Of a stretch of DNA of 64,000 bases, positions 8,899 through 18,061 are shown piece after piece. Below the pieces are notes generated by a model that was not told the origin of the DNA, ran no database searches, and worked only from the letters and a program-made list of their open reading frames with translations. Numbering within the stretch: the stretch's first letter is position 1; each line of letters begins with the position of its first letter. The stretch covers positions 2,050,501 through 2,114,500 of the forward strand of contig NZ_CP016534.2 of assembly GCF_001687565.2 (NCBI RefSeq). The letters run 5' to 3'. Position numbers and translations under genes: made by a program. Source of the stretch: Planococcus antarcticus DSM 14505 (GTDB lineage Bacteria; Bacillota; Bacilli; Bacillales_A; Planococcaceae).

Positions 8899-9897
8899 TC
8901 AAGCACCGAGAAGCATTTGATCAAACGCGAACAAAGCCTCGTTGATTTCATGGATATTGTAATTCTTCTGCTCAATAAAATAAAGAATGATCAAATCGAA
9001 TTTATGGCTGCGCGATAGCCTGTATCCGGCTTTTTCAAGCAAATCCTCTGTTTCAGTTAGGTCCAGTTCAAGAGCCACTGCAAAAGCGATAATCGTCTTT
9101 TTCATCGGTGTATAGCCAGGAGAATTACGAATCTTAGAAAATAGCTTTCGATCGATATTCGCCTTTTTATAGGTTTCTGTATCTGTCATCTCTTTTTCGT
9201 CAATAAAACGGAGCAGTCGTTGTGAAAAGGATTCATTCATATTTTCAAAAATATCCTTCAAACTCTTCTTCGTTTGGGATTCCACTTTAACTTCTGCTTC
9301 TACACTATACAAAGCGGATTCTGAATCGCTTTTTTTGCGATACCGTGTATCTCTCTTCTCCAGCGCACTTACTTCATTTTCATCAATAAAAGCCGCAATC
9401 GATCGGTATAGCTTTTCACTGATTCCAAAAGACTGCTTGTCGAACACCACAAGGTACACATGCATTTCATGTGTCATCAGAAACCTTTCAATTGCGAAAA
9501 TCGCAATTTGCAAAGCAGGCTCTTTTGGATAGCCAAAAATCCCAGTAGAAATGAGCGGAAAAGAAATTGAGTCACAACCAAGCCCGTAAGCAAGTTTGAG
9601 CGAGTTGCAGTAACAGTTTCGAAGCAATACTTCTTCGTCATTACCACCTCCTTGCCAGACAGGTCCAACCGTATGGATGATGTATTTGGCATTTAGCGAA
9701 AAAGCTTCTGTACACACCGCTCCGCCCACAGAACAATGACCAATCTGGTCGCATGCTTCTTGTAACGTCTGAGCCCCTGCAGCATTAAATATGGCGCCGC
9801 ACACACCGCCACCCATTTTTAAGCTAGAGTTTGCAGCATTGACGATGGCACCGGTTTTCATCTTCGTAATGTCGTTTCGTACGATTTCTAGTGGCAT
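8899..9897 (-). CDS. macro-domain protein with a C-terminal helical (HTH-like) domain
   Basis: 332 residues. Residues 1-170 form a macro domain: IVRNDITKMKTGAIVNAANSSLKMGGGVCGAIFNAAG binds ADP-ribose, and SFPLISTGIFGYP is the second phosphate loop. It is expected to bind or hydrolyse ADP-ribose, O-acetyl-ADP-ribose or a related nucleotide. After a polar linker (190-220) a helical domain of about 110 residues follows (FSQRLLRFIDEKEMTD...KLFSKIRNSPGYTPMKKTIIAFAVALELDL), which looks like an XRE-type helix-turn-helix region, so the protein may couple nucleotide sensing to DNA or RNA binding. Start ATG has GGGAGATGAAAGC. It sits between a broken UDG-like gene and the vWA gene, all on the minus strand. 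Confidence 0.82.
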   Translation of the reverse strand: MPLEIVRNDITKMKTGAIVNAANSSLKMGGGVCGAIFNAAGAQTLQEACDQIGHCSVGGAVCTEAFSLNAKYIIHTVGPVWQGGGNDEEVLLRNCYCNSLKLAYGLGCDSISFPLISTGIFGYPKEPALQIAIFAIERFLMTHEMHVYLVVFDKQSFGISEKLYRSIAAFIDENEVSALEKRDTRYRKKSDSESALYSVEAEVKVESQTKKSLKDIFENMNESFSQRLLRFIDEKEMTDTETYKKANIDRKLFSKIRNSPGYTPMKKTIIAFAVALELDLTETEDLLEKAGYRLSRSHKFDLIILYFIEQKNYNIHEINEALFAFDQMLLGA

Positions 9898-9952
9898 GCT
9901 TTCATCTCCCTTGGTGATTTAGTTTTTTTTGCAAACCCATCCATTTAGTGCA

Positions 9953-10710
9953 TTAATCAGATACTTCCATTTTCGCAAAATGAACTTTCAGCATGTCTTT
10001 CATCGCTCTTTTGTTGTCTGCAAATTGCTTGTGGCGATGACCGTTGCCACCCGAAGGATGTGGGAAACCTGAGAGAATTTGCTCACTTGAAACGATTTCT
10101 TTCTTTACTAGATAATTTAAGGCGTTCGAGACAGTTACACCTAAAGGAATAATCAAAGATTCACTTAAATTTATTAGTTCTGCCGCAAAATTTCCTGTAA
10201 TGTAGTTCTTCAACATCTCATTTTTCAACAAACTCGGAGTAGATTCGCTACAATTCTTCCCATTACAAAACACGGAATAAGCAAGTTCTGACGTCGTATG
10301 GACGAAGTGGATGGCTTTCTTAAATAGCCCTGAGCTAGAAGATAAATCTAAATGCTCATTCAACTCCTGATCATTCAGCATTTTCACTAAATTCTTACAC
10401 ATGGGCCCTTCAAAACTAGAGTTATTCTTTGCTTGCCGAAGAATCTCTTCATCATTGTGTCGTCTCTCAGCTGCATCTATCACCGTCGAAAACGATTTTT
10501 TCATTTGATGAAATCCAGGTGTAATGCCAACAATCACCACTTTAGCTTCTTCATTTACATATTCAAAAGACGCATAGTAGATCTCCAGGTGTTTCTTTTC
10601 ATCTCTTTCTAATAAAAACTCATCATTAATTCTTCTTTTGTAAACGACACAAGTATAGATTGAATCTGTTCTTTGTACTGCTAGAACGTAACGTATTTAG
10701 CAATTGCCAT
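9953..10710 (-). pseudogene. uracil-DNA-glycosylase-superfamily gene with a nonsense codon and a frameshift
   Basis: The C-terminal 195 codons (from 10540) are open and show UDG-fold motifs: VVIVGITPGFHQ (glycosidic-water loop position) and LSGFPHPSGGNGHR (the HPSG motif that grips DNA). Upstream the coding frame continues: from ATG at 10710 (AAGGGAGTAGG before it) it reads MAIAKYVTF, then TAG at codon 10 (10681-10683), then QYKEQIQSILVSFTKEELMMSF, then loses one base in a T-run (plus-strand A-run 10614-10618) and resumes as LLERDEKKHLEIYYASFEYV up to VVIVGITPG. Two lesions argue for true decay. A short product from GTG 10540 is possible but would lack the first strand. Confidence 0.7.
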
Positions 10711-10968
10711 GAATCCTACTCCCTTTTATAAGGATGCTACAAATCTTTCATTTCCAGCATACTCCCTTCCCTTTTCCCTGATAATATTCGTATAGAAAGA
10801 AAATCTCAATAAATGTTTTGGAAGTTCCCATCATATGCTGTGTGAAGTTACTGTCGCTAGGGTATTCTTATATAGAAGACCCTAACGACAAAGCTTTCAG
10901 TAAATCGTCTGATGACTTTCGAAATGAAATAATTATACGAGCTAACAAAAGCAGAAAGGGGGCCATAC

Positions 10969-12015
10969 GTGAAACAGTTCGCTATTATTATTCCAGCATA
11001 TAAACCAGATCAAAAGTGCTTGAATACTGTCCAAAAAATAATCGAAGCAGGTTTTGAACATATTATCGTTGTCGATGATGGCAGCGGAAAAGAGTATTCA
11101 CCTATATTTAACACACTGGAATCACATAAAGAAATAACGATATTACATCATGCCATTAACCAAGGAAAAGGGCGTGCTTTAAAAACGGCTTTCCACTATA
11201 TACTTACGAATAATCTTCCTTTTGAAGCTGTCATCACAGCCGATGCGGATGGCCAGCATTTGGCAAATGACATGGTGCAGTTATCGCAACAATTGCTCAA
11301 GACACCCGATCAAGTGGTACTTGGTGCCAGGGATTTCACTAAAAAAGATATTCCATTCAGAAGTCGATTTGGCAATCGCTTTACGCGGTTGCTGTTTAGA
11401 CTTTCAACCGGCGTTGTCCTCTCTGACACACAGACCGGATTAAGAGGCATTCCGGTCAACTACCTCCCTCAACTACTCTCGGTAATCGGTGAGCGATTTG
11501 AATATGAAATGAATGTTTTGGCGTATTTAGGAAAAAATAAGATCGATATAGTAGAAGTGACGATTGAAACCATCTATTTAGATGACAATGAATCCTCACA
11601 CTTTCATCCCTTGAGGGATTCTTATCATATTTATAAAGTTTTCATTTTCTATGGATTGTCAGGAGGAGCATCTTTTGCACTGGACATCGGATTATATTGG
11701 ATGTTTATCCAACTGCTTAAAGACCCGGCTCCTGGTTTATTCATTATTTTGGCAACCATTGCGGCCCGCATCTTGTCTTCATTATTTAATTATTACATCA
11801 ACCGCAATAAAGTCTTTAAGCAAGGATCCAGCAAGTCGCTCGTGCGCTATTATTTATTGGCTGCGTTTATCATGCTGAGTTCTGCCGGTTCAGTCCATTT
11901 GCTTTACGCAGAATGGCTCGGACGCGGAGAAATCATTTTGAAACTAGGTGTGGATACCATTCTCTTTGTATTCGGCTTTGTGGTTCAACGTGCTTGGGTA
12001 TTCCGTAAAGAATAA
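10969..12015 (+). CDS. GT2 glycosyltransferase fused to a GtrA membrane domain
   Basis: 348 residues. The first ~225 are a family-2 glycosyltransferase of the dolichol-phosphate-mannose synthase type: IIIPAYKPDQ at the start, VVDDGSG near 38, and the metal-binding ADADGQH near 92. The last ~120 form a GtrA domain with four hydrophobic helices and the typical FNYYINRNKVFK and QRAWVFRKE ends. Such proteins make and translocate polyprenyl-phosphate-linked sugars for cell-surface glycosylation. Start is GTG with AGAAAGGGGG at good spacing. It is followed by a terminator, so it is monocistronic. Confidence 0.88.
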   Translation: MKQFAIIIPAYKPDQKCLNTVQKIIEAGFEHIIVVDDGSGKEYSPIFNTLESHKEITILHHAINQGKGRALKTAFHYILTNNLPFEAVITADADGQHLANDMVQLSQQLLKTPDQVVLGARDFTKKDIPFRSRFGNRFTRLLFRLSTGVVLSDTQTGLRGIPVNYLPQLLSVIGERFEYEMNVLAYLGKNKIDIVEVTIETIYLDDNESSHFHPLRDSYHIYKVFIFYGLSGGASFALDIGLYWMFIQLLKDPAPGLFIILATIAARILSSLFNYYINRNKVFKQGSSKSLVRYYLLAAFIMLSSAGSVHLLYAEWLGRGEIILKLGVDTILFVFGFVVQRAWVFRKE

Positions 12016-12028
12016 TTGTAAAAAAATT

Positions 12029-12072
12029 TATAGCCAAAACAGAAATGAAATTTTCTGTTCTGGCTATTTTTT
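12029..12072 (+). terminator. terminator of the GT2-GtrA gene
   Basis: ATAGCCAAAACAGAAA pairs with TTTCTGTTCTGGCTAT with one mismatch; TTTTTT follows. Confidence 0.8.
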
Positions 12073-12238
12073 GATGGCTAATAAGCTTCTGGTAAAAACC
12101 TAAGTCTTCTATGCATACTGTAAGGAAATGATGTCTACTTCTTTCACTCAGTTGATTTTCTCCTTCAACTGAAATCACTGATACGAAAAGGTAAAATACG
12201 TCAATCCTTTTCTTGTTTCGTAGAAGATGACATTCAAT

Positions 12239-12553
12239 TTAGCAATGAGTTTCAATTAGTTGTTGAAATTGTTTTAATGATTCGCATTGTGTAATTTTCT
12301 CAGTTTCATCAAGCAAAATGCTTCGAGACAAACTAACGTTTTTATTTTGTAGAAATTTTGCCAATTCATAATTGACCGACTTGAAAGTTGTCGTTTGGAA
12401 TTTTAATAAAAATTCATAACTGCTTAGAGTCAATGTTACTTTTCGATCTTTTTCGAAAATCCATAAAGTAGTCCGCTAGTATCTGCATACAAGGCCCCCA
12501 CTACATATTTTTTGAGGATGTTATTTTCAATCAGATGAATTAACCCAAGTCTG
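12239..12553 (-). pseudogene. decayed small gene, unknown family
   Basis: On the minus strand one frame reads LGLIHLIENNILKKYVVGALYADTSG and on to LLYGFSKKIEK and stops; the next frame continues directly with DRKVTLTLSSYEFLLKF up to LKQFQQLIETHC. The switch falls in the A-rich GAAAAAGATCGAAAAG sequence, so one indel would restore a single frame of about 100 residues. No start with a ribosome binding site was found. Family not recognised. Confidence 0.4.
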
Positions 12554-12561
12554 TGAGTTTT

Positions 12562-12908
12562 TTATAGTGACTCAAAAGATGCGCCAGCTGGAATATTGAA
12601 ATTTAATTGTATTTTTCTTAAATCTTTTTCGATTTGGGCTTGTTGCCCTTGAGAATAGCCATTCCGTAGAACCACATTCGAATACAATTTAGCAAAAGAC
12701 TCTGCTAATTGACCAAAACTCACTTCTAATTCACTGGTAGTTTTGTATAAATTCTCTAGGATAGCTCTCAGCGAGACATATTTGTAGGAAGTTGTTTTTA
12801 CTGTTTGAGAAGACAGAACCTTCATGCTCACTGCCCATAAGTTCGTCTTCTGAAATAGCAGTGTAAATAGCAGTTCCTTCTTTCAACTTCCATCCTTCTG
12901 TGATTGAT
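12562..12908 (-). pseudogene. decayed small gene, unknown family
   Basis: The minus strand reads ITEGWKLKEGTAIYTAISEDELMG in one frame after an AAAGGAG sequence, then SSQTVKTTSYKYVSLRAILENLY up to LNFNIPAGASFESL in another. One frameshift near 12800 would join them into about 115 residues. There is no usable start codon next to the ribosome binding site. The 3' frame alone (89 codons) could be translated from an internal ATG, but it has no ribosome binding site. Family not recognised. Confidence 0.4.
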
Positions 12909-12926
12909 AAGTCTCCTTTCTACAAA

Positions 12927-12971
12927 CAAAAAAATAGTAGACCGAAAGTTAACTTTCAATCTACTATTTCC
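12927..12971 (-). terminator. terminator of the M48-ankyrin gene
   Basis: AATAGTAG...GAAAG pairs with CTTTC...CTACTATT (small bulges); on the minus strand a run of seven T follows. Confidence 0.75.
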
Positions 12972-12987
12972 TGTAATTTAAACAGAA

Positions 12988-14277
12988 TCATATACCCTCG
13001 TCCAACATCTCCAAAAACTCCGCTTCACTTTCAGCTCCCATATGATCCGCCGCACTCAAGCCGTCAGGTCCAGGCAATGCAGGATCTGCTCCGTTTTCCA
13101 CTAGCAGCAATGCACTGTCATATTCTCCGTACATAACGGCTGCTCCAAGTGCTGTCGAGTAATCATCGTTCGTATTGGCATCCGCTCCGGCATCTAATAA
13201 ATACGACATAATAGTCATATCTCCAGAATAAGCAGCGTACATCACTGCATCCGCTCCATCTGAATCTTTTGCATTTAAATCTTCTCCGTTTGCGATAGAG
13301 TCTTCAACTGCCGCAAGGTCACCCCTTGAAACAGCAGACATTAAAGGTGTTTGACCTTCTACTGCATAATCCTCTTCGTATAGAGCATCATCAAAATCCG
13401 GTAAGAATTGTGCAAACGCAAATGCGCTTCCTGCAAAAAGAGCAACCGTCAGGAAGTAAGCAGCACCGAGCACACCTACCATTAACATGGCACCTAACGC
13501 GATTTTGCCATGATCAGGATTATAAGTTTTTGCATCACTATTATCGAATTGCTCAATAGCCTGTATACGTTTTGGCAATCGTGGATGTGTCGATAGCACT
13601 TCACTTAACCAAACAACAGCGTTTGATTCTGTAGCAATTTGTTCACGGTATGCATCTTCATTTACTTCTAAATACGTCTTCTTGCCAATTCCAAGAAGCG
13701 TTAATGCGCGTTTCGCAGCTGACGCATTCTGAATCGTAAAGGCAGCGTGACGATCGCATGTATATTCGCAAGACCGACTATAGGCTTCGCCGAGGAACGG
13801 AATAAACCCAGCTGGCAAAATCAATAAGTTTTTCCAAACGTGGCGGCGTTTGATATGAGCCAGTTCGTGAGCAATGATAAAATCTAGCTCTTCTTGTCCC
13901 TGCTCGCGTGCCAGTTCAAACACCTCGGAATACAAAACGACCATGTCGCGTCCGAAGAAACGAGTTGCGAAAGCGTTGAGTGCCCCTTCAGATTGAACAA
14001 CAAAAACATCTGGTACTTTTTTCAGTTCCATTTGTTTCGCTAAAATCTGGACACGCTCATATACATCTGGAAACTGCCGCTCATGAATCCGGACACCATT
14101 TCCACGAATCGAACCAAGCATGATCAAATTTGTGAAAAGTAAAATGACAAAAATGGTTAGGGCAATGGCAATACCGATAATCGATACTGCTGCAAGTGCG
14201 TAAATAACAATGCTGAAAACTAAGCTGATTACAAAATACGTGGTTTCTCTGTTTGATTGAATGTTCGTCTTGTTCAT
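12988..14277 (-). CDS. M48-family membrane metalloprotease with C-terminal ankyrin repeats
   Basis: 429 residues. Two N-terminal membrane helices (15-55) are followed by a zinc protease domain with HELAH at 137-141 and the third ligand Glu in SCEYTCDRHAAF near 171, as in HtpX/CAAX-type M48 proteases. Another hydrophobic segment lies near 265-295. The last ~120 residues are ankyrin repeats (QTPLMSAVSRGDLAAVEDSIANG, then AVMYAAYSGDMTIMSYLLDAGAD, then ALGAAVMYGEYDSALLLVENGAD). The protease likely cleaves membrane or misfolded proteins and the repeats may recruit substrates; that coupling is inference. Start ATG is preceded by GAGAGGAAGTAAACG. Confidence 0.85.
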   Translation of the reverse strand: MNKTNIQSNRETTYFVISLVFSIVIYALAAVSIIGIAIALTIFVILLFTNLIMLGSIRGNGVRIHERQFPDVYERVQILAKQMELKKVPDVFVVQSEGALNAFATRFFGRDMVVLYSEVFELAREQGQEELDFIIAHELAHIKRRHVWKNLLILPAGFIPFLGEAYSRSCEYTCDRHAAFTIQNASAAKRALTLLGIGKKTYLEVNEDAYREQIATESNAVVWLSEVLSTHPRLPKRIQAIEQFDNSDAKTYNPDHGKIALGAMLMVGVLGAAYFLTVALFAGSAFAFAQFLPDFDDALYEEDYAVEGQTPLMSAVSRGDLAAVEDSIANGEDLNAKDSDGADAVMYAAYSGDMTIMSYLLDAGADANTNDDYSTALGAAVMYGEYDSALLLVENGADPALPGPDGLSAADHMGAESEAEFLEMLDEGI

Positions 14278-14409
14278 CGTTTACTTCCTCTCAAATTGGA
14301 ATATCTTACATATAATAGCACACGACATCCATTTGGAGAATACAAATTTGATAAGTGCAATAATTATTTTCATTGTAGGTTTTGATAACAATTTAGTCTT
14401 ATTTTGAAG

Positions 14410-14470
14410 GGTTTATGCGACCCACATCTTGTTGGCCAAAGCGACCGTCTGAAGAGATTTCTTCAGTTAT
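14410..14470 (+). repeat. partial copy of dispersed repeat family 2
   Basis: GCGACCCACATCTTGTTGG and CCAAAGCGACCGTCTG then GAGATTTCTTCAG resemble the segments at 23605-23660 and 43597-43655. No gene is involved. This copy lacks the outer ends seen at 23218-23708. Confidence 0.5.
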
Positions 14471-14546
14471 ATCTTTCGAACTATTATGTAAATACTTGCA
14501 GAAATTTCTAGACTGTAGTAATATTTTAAAGTACTTATTATATGCA

Positions 14547-14611
14547 TCTGTATAACCTTAAGGATATGGCTTAGGGGTCTCTACCAGGAGCCGAAAAATC
14601 CTGATTACAGA
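14547..14611 (+). ncRNA. adenine-sensing purine riboswitch aptamer
   Basis: The purine-riboswitch core is clear: P1 TCTGTA (14547-14552) with TACAGA (14606-14611); P2 CCTTAAG...CTTAGGG closing a GATATGG loop; J2/3 with TCTACC; P3 AGGA...TCCT around GCCGAAAAA. The specificity base before the 3' strand of P1 is T (14605), which pairs with adenine; guanine-type aptamers have C there. It precedes pbuE, as in Bacillus subtilis. Confidence 0.93.
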
Positions 14612-14647
14612 AAACGACTTGTTCGTTTTTTGTAATCAGGATTTTTT
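14594..14647 (+). terminator. expression-platform terminator of the adenine riboswitch
   Basis: A long stem (arms about 14594-14617 and 14623-14645, one G-U pair) ends in seven T. Its 5' arm includes the P3 and P1 3' strands of the aptamer, so the two folds exclude each other. Adenine binding should stabilise the aptamer and let transcription continue (an ON switch). Confidence 0.9.
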
Positions 14648-14713
14648 TATGTTTTCTTATAAAGATCTTTGCCGTATTTAATTAGTGCATTCAAGAAAGG
14701 AAGCGTACGAAAA

Positions 14714-15916
14714 ATGAATTTAAAAGTGTATATTTTAGCCTTATCCACAATCGCTGTAGGACTTGTAGAACTAATTGTCGGAGGAATTTTGCCGACAATT
14801 GCTGAAGAATTCGATGTATCTTTAGCAACGGCAGGACAGCTAATCACGGTTTTCGCCATGATTATTGCCATTGCCGGTCCCGTCTTACTTGTCGCCACCA
14901 GTAAATTTGAACGGAAAAAAGTTTATTTAATTTCCATGTTTGTCTTTTTTCTCGGCAACCTTATGACTTATGTTAGTCCTGACTTTACGTGGATGATGAT
15001 TGCACGTGTAATCACTGCAGCGAGTACAGCACTTATTGTGGTCTTGTCTCTTACCATCGTTGCGAAACTTGTAGAGCCGCCTTACCGCGCAAAAGCAATT
15101 GGCTTTATTTTCATGGGGATCAGTTCTTCACTGGTTCTTGGTGTGCCACTCGGGATTCTCATTTCAGACGCTTTTGGATGGCGTTTTATTTTCCTCGGCA
15201 TTGCTTTGTTGTCGATCGGTTCCATGGTGCTGATTGCACTTTATATCCAGCCAATTCCTGGTGGCACTGCGGTTCCAATTAAACAGCAGTTAAAAGCAGT
15301 CGCCAGTGCAAAAATTGGTACTGCACATCTTGCAACCTTGTTTATGCTGGCAGGACATTATACCGTGTATGCTTATTTCACACCGTATCTAGAAACGAAT
15401 TTGCAGCTAAGCTCGACGTGGATCAGTATTTGTTATTTGCTGTTTGGTATTGCGGCAGTTAGCGGAGGCGCAATTGGCGGCGCGTTGTCCGATTGGATTG
15501 GCTCGAAAAAGAGTATTATCTTAGTGATCTCTGCGTTTGCGGTCATATTGTTTATCCTTCCGTTCACAACGTTTTCACTGATCGTCTTCTTACCGGTGAT
15601 GATTATTTGGGCAGCGCTCAGTTGGACTCTTGCACCTGCTCAACAAAGCTATTTGATTGAAACGGACCCTGCAACGTCTGACGTTCAGCAAAGTTTTAAT
15701 AACTCTGCACTTCAAGTAGGCATTGCACTTGGTTCAGCAATCGGCGGAATCGCTTTGACTCAAACCGGCTCGGTCTCAAGTATGCCGTGGGTTGGCGCTG
15801 TTATCGTTCTTATCGCTCTTGGCTGTGCGGTGTTTTCACTAACACGTCCTGCTATCAAGCGAACGATCAAACCGTCTGGCAATCAAAACTTTAAAGCGAA
15901 TTTTGAGCAAAAGTAA
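14714..15916 (+). CDS. pbuE: purine efflux MFS transporter PbuE
   Basis: About 400 residues with 12 predicted membrane helices of the major facilitator superfamily (drug:H+ antiporter-1 type, [27 protein letters not shown] at the start, then a loop SKFERKK between helices 2 and 3). The adenine riboswitch just upstream matches PbuE, which exports adenine and hypoxanthine and so relieves purine excess. I chose the ATG at 14714 after AAAGGAAG; the frame is also open upstream to 14669, but that falls close to the terminator. A bidirectional terminator follows. Confidence 0.9.
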   Translation: MNLKVYILALSTIAVGLVELIVGGILPTIAEEFDVSLATAGQLITVFAMIIAIAGPVLLVATSKFERKKVYLISMFVFFLGNLMTYVSPDFTWMMIARVITAASTALIVVLSLTIVAKLVEPPYRAKAIGFIFMGISSSLVLGVPLGILISDAFGWRFIFLGIALLSIGSMVLIALYIQPIPGGTAVPIKQQLKAVASAKIGTAHLATLFMLAGHYTVYAYFTPYLETNLQLSSTWISICYLLFGIAAVSGGAIGGALSDWIGSKKSIILVISAFAVILFILPFTTFSLIVFLPVMIIWAALSWTLAPAQQSYLIETDPATSDVQQSFNNSALQVGIALGSAIGGIALTQTGSVSSMPWVGAVIVLIALGCAVFSLTRPAIKRTIKPSGNQNFKANFEQK

Positions 15917-15935
15917 GTAATTCTTATGCAGATAA

Positions 15936-15979
15936 AAGAAAGCCACTTAGGAAATCAACTGATTTTCTAAGTGGCTTTT
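15936..15979. terminator. bidirectional terminator between pbuE and the TauE/SafE gene
   Basis: 16-bp stem AGCCACTTAG/CTAAGTGGCT with GAAATC/GATTTT (15941-15956 with 15961-15976), flanked by A- and T-rich sides; serves converging genes. Confidence 0.85.
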
Positions 15980-15997
15980 CGTTTGCTCTCTTTATTT

Positions 15998-16714
15998 TCA
16001 ACTTAAATTATCGAACAGCAAAAACAACCCCGTAAACAGCAAAATTCCATAGGTTACAAAGCGAAACGAAAGTTGGTCAATCCGCTTGAACAAGAGCTGT
16101 CCTAAATACAACCCAGCCAAAACAAACGGCATTGCCAAAGCACTTGAAACCCAAACAGTTTTGTTTGTGCCAGAAAAATAAAGTTGCAGCACGAGACTGA
16201 TCGAATAGATAAACAGATAAAAAGCGAGAGTTGTTCCACGCAACTTCTCTTTTTGTATATTTGTCCCCGAAAAATAGAGCAAAAGCGGCGGTCCCGGCAT
16301 ACCGATGCTTGTCGTCAAACTTCCAGACACCCCACCGAAAAACCTGTCTCGTTTGTTTGTTTGGTTAATCCGGAAAGAGAAAATCAACAGCACCGGCAGC
16401 AATAATATGATCAAACTGATTGCTAACTTCAGTTTTTCTAAATCAACCGCCATAAAAATAGCGATTCCGACTGGCATACCAACGAGGCTTCCCACCACCA
16501 GTCTTTTCAAAACGTCCATATCAATATCCGAACGAATTTTAAAAATTAACGCTCCTGAAATGACGAGTGAAAAGATCAAATTGATTTGAATGGCATCCGT
16601 TACGCTAAACAGCAGCAAAAGAAAAGGTGTCGCCACTATCGAGAACCCAAATCCCGTGCTCGTCTGCAATACCGAAGCTCCTAAAATAATGACGATAAAC
16701 AAAATAATTCCCAC
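15998..16714 (-). CDS. TauE/SafE family permease
   Basis: 238 residues, eight hydrophobic segments and the family signature QTSTGFGFSIVATPFLLLLF near the start and GSLTTSIGMPGPPLLLYFSG near the middle. The family exports sulfite and other organosulfur anions; the substrate here is unknown. Start is GTG with GCAGGTGAT upstream. It converges on pbuE. Confidence 0.85.
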   Translation of the reverse strand: MGIILFIVIILGASVLQTSTGFGFSIVATPFLLLLFSVTDAIQINLIFSLVISGALIFKIRSDIDMDVLKRLVVGSLVGMPVGIAIFMAVDLEKLKLAISLIILLLPVLLIFSFRINQTNKRDRFFGGVSGSLTTSIGMPGPPLLLYFSGTNIQKEKLRGTTLAFYLFIYSISLVLQLYFSGTNKTVWVSSALAMPFVLAGLYLGQLLFKRIDQLSFRFVTYGILLFTGLFLLFDNLS

Positions 16715-16972
16715 GACATCACCTGCTTATAAAAGATCTAGTTCAAATGGTACCATATCGCGAGAGTCCTGCTCAAAAGAGCGGAGGCAACTCTCAATAG
16801 CACTTTTTTGCATAATCACTTTCCCATTGCCTTCCTTCTGTAAAAAATATCAGTTATTCTTAAGATGTGGATAAAGACGTCCATTTTTTCGGTTATCTAT
16901 GTAAATTGCTCATTCTAACAACGGTGTTTGTCAATATAGTTGTCGCATCTCTCTGTTTTCGAAAACTGCTAT

Positions 16973-18061
16973 TTATTCCTTCTGCCGTTGAAGCAACTGA
17001 TCCGTCCGCGCCTTCTCTTTCATCGGATTCAATGCGACAGATTCATACGGTTGCCAATTTCTTGTCGTTCTTGCCCACCGTTCCGGCCGATTTTGTTTCG
17101 CTTGTATGTAAACTTCATGCCGATTTTTCAGTACTTCCACGTGAACACCCGTGTGACGCTGTTCTGGCGTCACAAAGTTAATGCTGCTGTGCTGATGCTC
17201 ATGCGTATGCCAGTGGACGAACCGAGTGGTCCATTCCCGTGCCTCTTCAAGAGAGGCGAATCCGTCAGCCGGAAATTCTGGCCGGTATTTAAGTGTCCGA
17301 AAAATGGCTTCCGAATACGGATTGTCGTTACTGACGCGCGGTCTGGAGTATGAACTTTGAATCCCCAGTTTCTCAAGCAACGCCTGGAACGTCGCGGCTT
17401 TCATCGGGCTGCCGTTATCGGAATGCAGTACCAGTGGCGCTCCGTGTATTTTTTCGCTGACGACGGTTTTTCTGATCAGATCGGCCGCATGATTGGCATC
17501 TTCCATTTCCCAGACTTCCCAGCCGACAATCTTTCGACTAAACAGGTCAATGATCAAATAGAGTCGATAGTAAAGCCCTTTCACCGGACCTTTCAGCCAC
17601 GTGATATCCCACGTCCAGACCTGGTTCGGATCCGTCGCCAAATAGCTCTCCGGCAACTTCGCTTTCGGGCGTTTGCTTTGACCGCGGTGCTGTTGCATCT
17701 GTTCTTGGCGCAAGATACGGTACATCGTCGATTCAGAGGCGATGTAGATGGACCGATCGGCGAGCTTCGGCACAATCTGGGAAGGAGGCAAGTCCACAAA
17801 TTCTTCTTTCTTAACGATTTGCAGCACTTCTTGTCGCTCTTCTTCACTCAGTTTATTTTGAGGCACAGGTCGCTCGGCGTCGGGGCGTTGATCTTCTTTC
17901 ACTTCGCCACCGGAGACCCACCGTTCATACGTGCGGACATTGATATTCAATTCCTGACAGGCACGGGCCAAGCGGGCCCCGTTGCGGTTCGCTTCTTGGA
18001 TGAGTTCAACCGCACGTCGGCGATCTGGCGGGCGGATCATTCGTCCTCTGGATCCCCCCAA
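16973..18061 (-). CDS. IS3-family transposase OrfB (DDE integrase)
   Basis: 362 residues counted from a TTG at 18061. A short helix-turn-helix region (ARACQELNINVRTYERW) precedes the HTH_21 part and the rve catalytic core with Asp in WTWDITWLKGP, Asp in VLHSDNGSPM and Glu in NPYSEAIFRTLKY. It cuts and joins the element ends. Translation is expected mainly as an OrfAB fusion by -1 frameshifting at 18073-18079; the frame is open back through that site. The frame appears intact, so the element may still be active. Confidence 0.9.
   Translation of the reverse strand: MGGSRGRMIRPPDRRRAVELIQEANRNGARLARACQELNINVRTYERWVSGGEVKEDQRPDAERPVPQNKLSEEERQEVLQIVKKEEFVDLPPSQIVPKLADRSIYIASESTMYRILRQEQMQQHRGQSKRPKAKLPESYLATDPNQVWTWDITWLKGPVKGLYYRLYLIIDLFSRKIVGWEVWEMEDANHAADLIRKTVVSEKIHGAPLVLHSDNGSPMKAATFQALLEKLGIQSSYSRPRVSNDNPYSEAIFRTLKYRPEFPADGFASLEEAREWTTRFVHWHTHEHQHSSINFVTPEQRHTGVHVEVLKNRHEVYIQAKQNRPERWARTTRNWQPYESVALNPMKEKARTDQLLQRQKE

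Noticed and set aside
10818..11003. 61-codon open frame before the GT2-GtrA gene
   Set aside because: No ribosome binding site, overlaps the well-supported start of the glycosyltransferase gene in another frame.
12239..12831. Two intact small genes
   Set aside because: Each coding signal continues in a neighbouring frame upstream without a start, which fits frameshifted remnants better than short genes.
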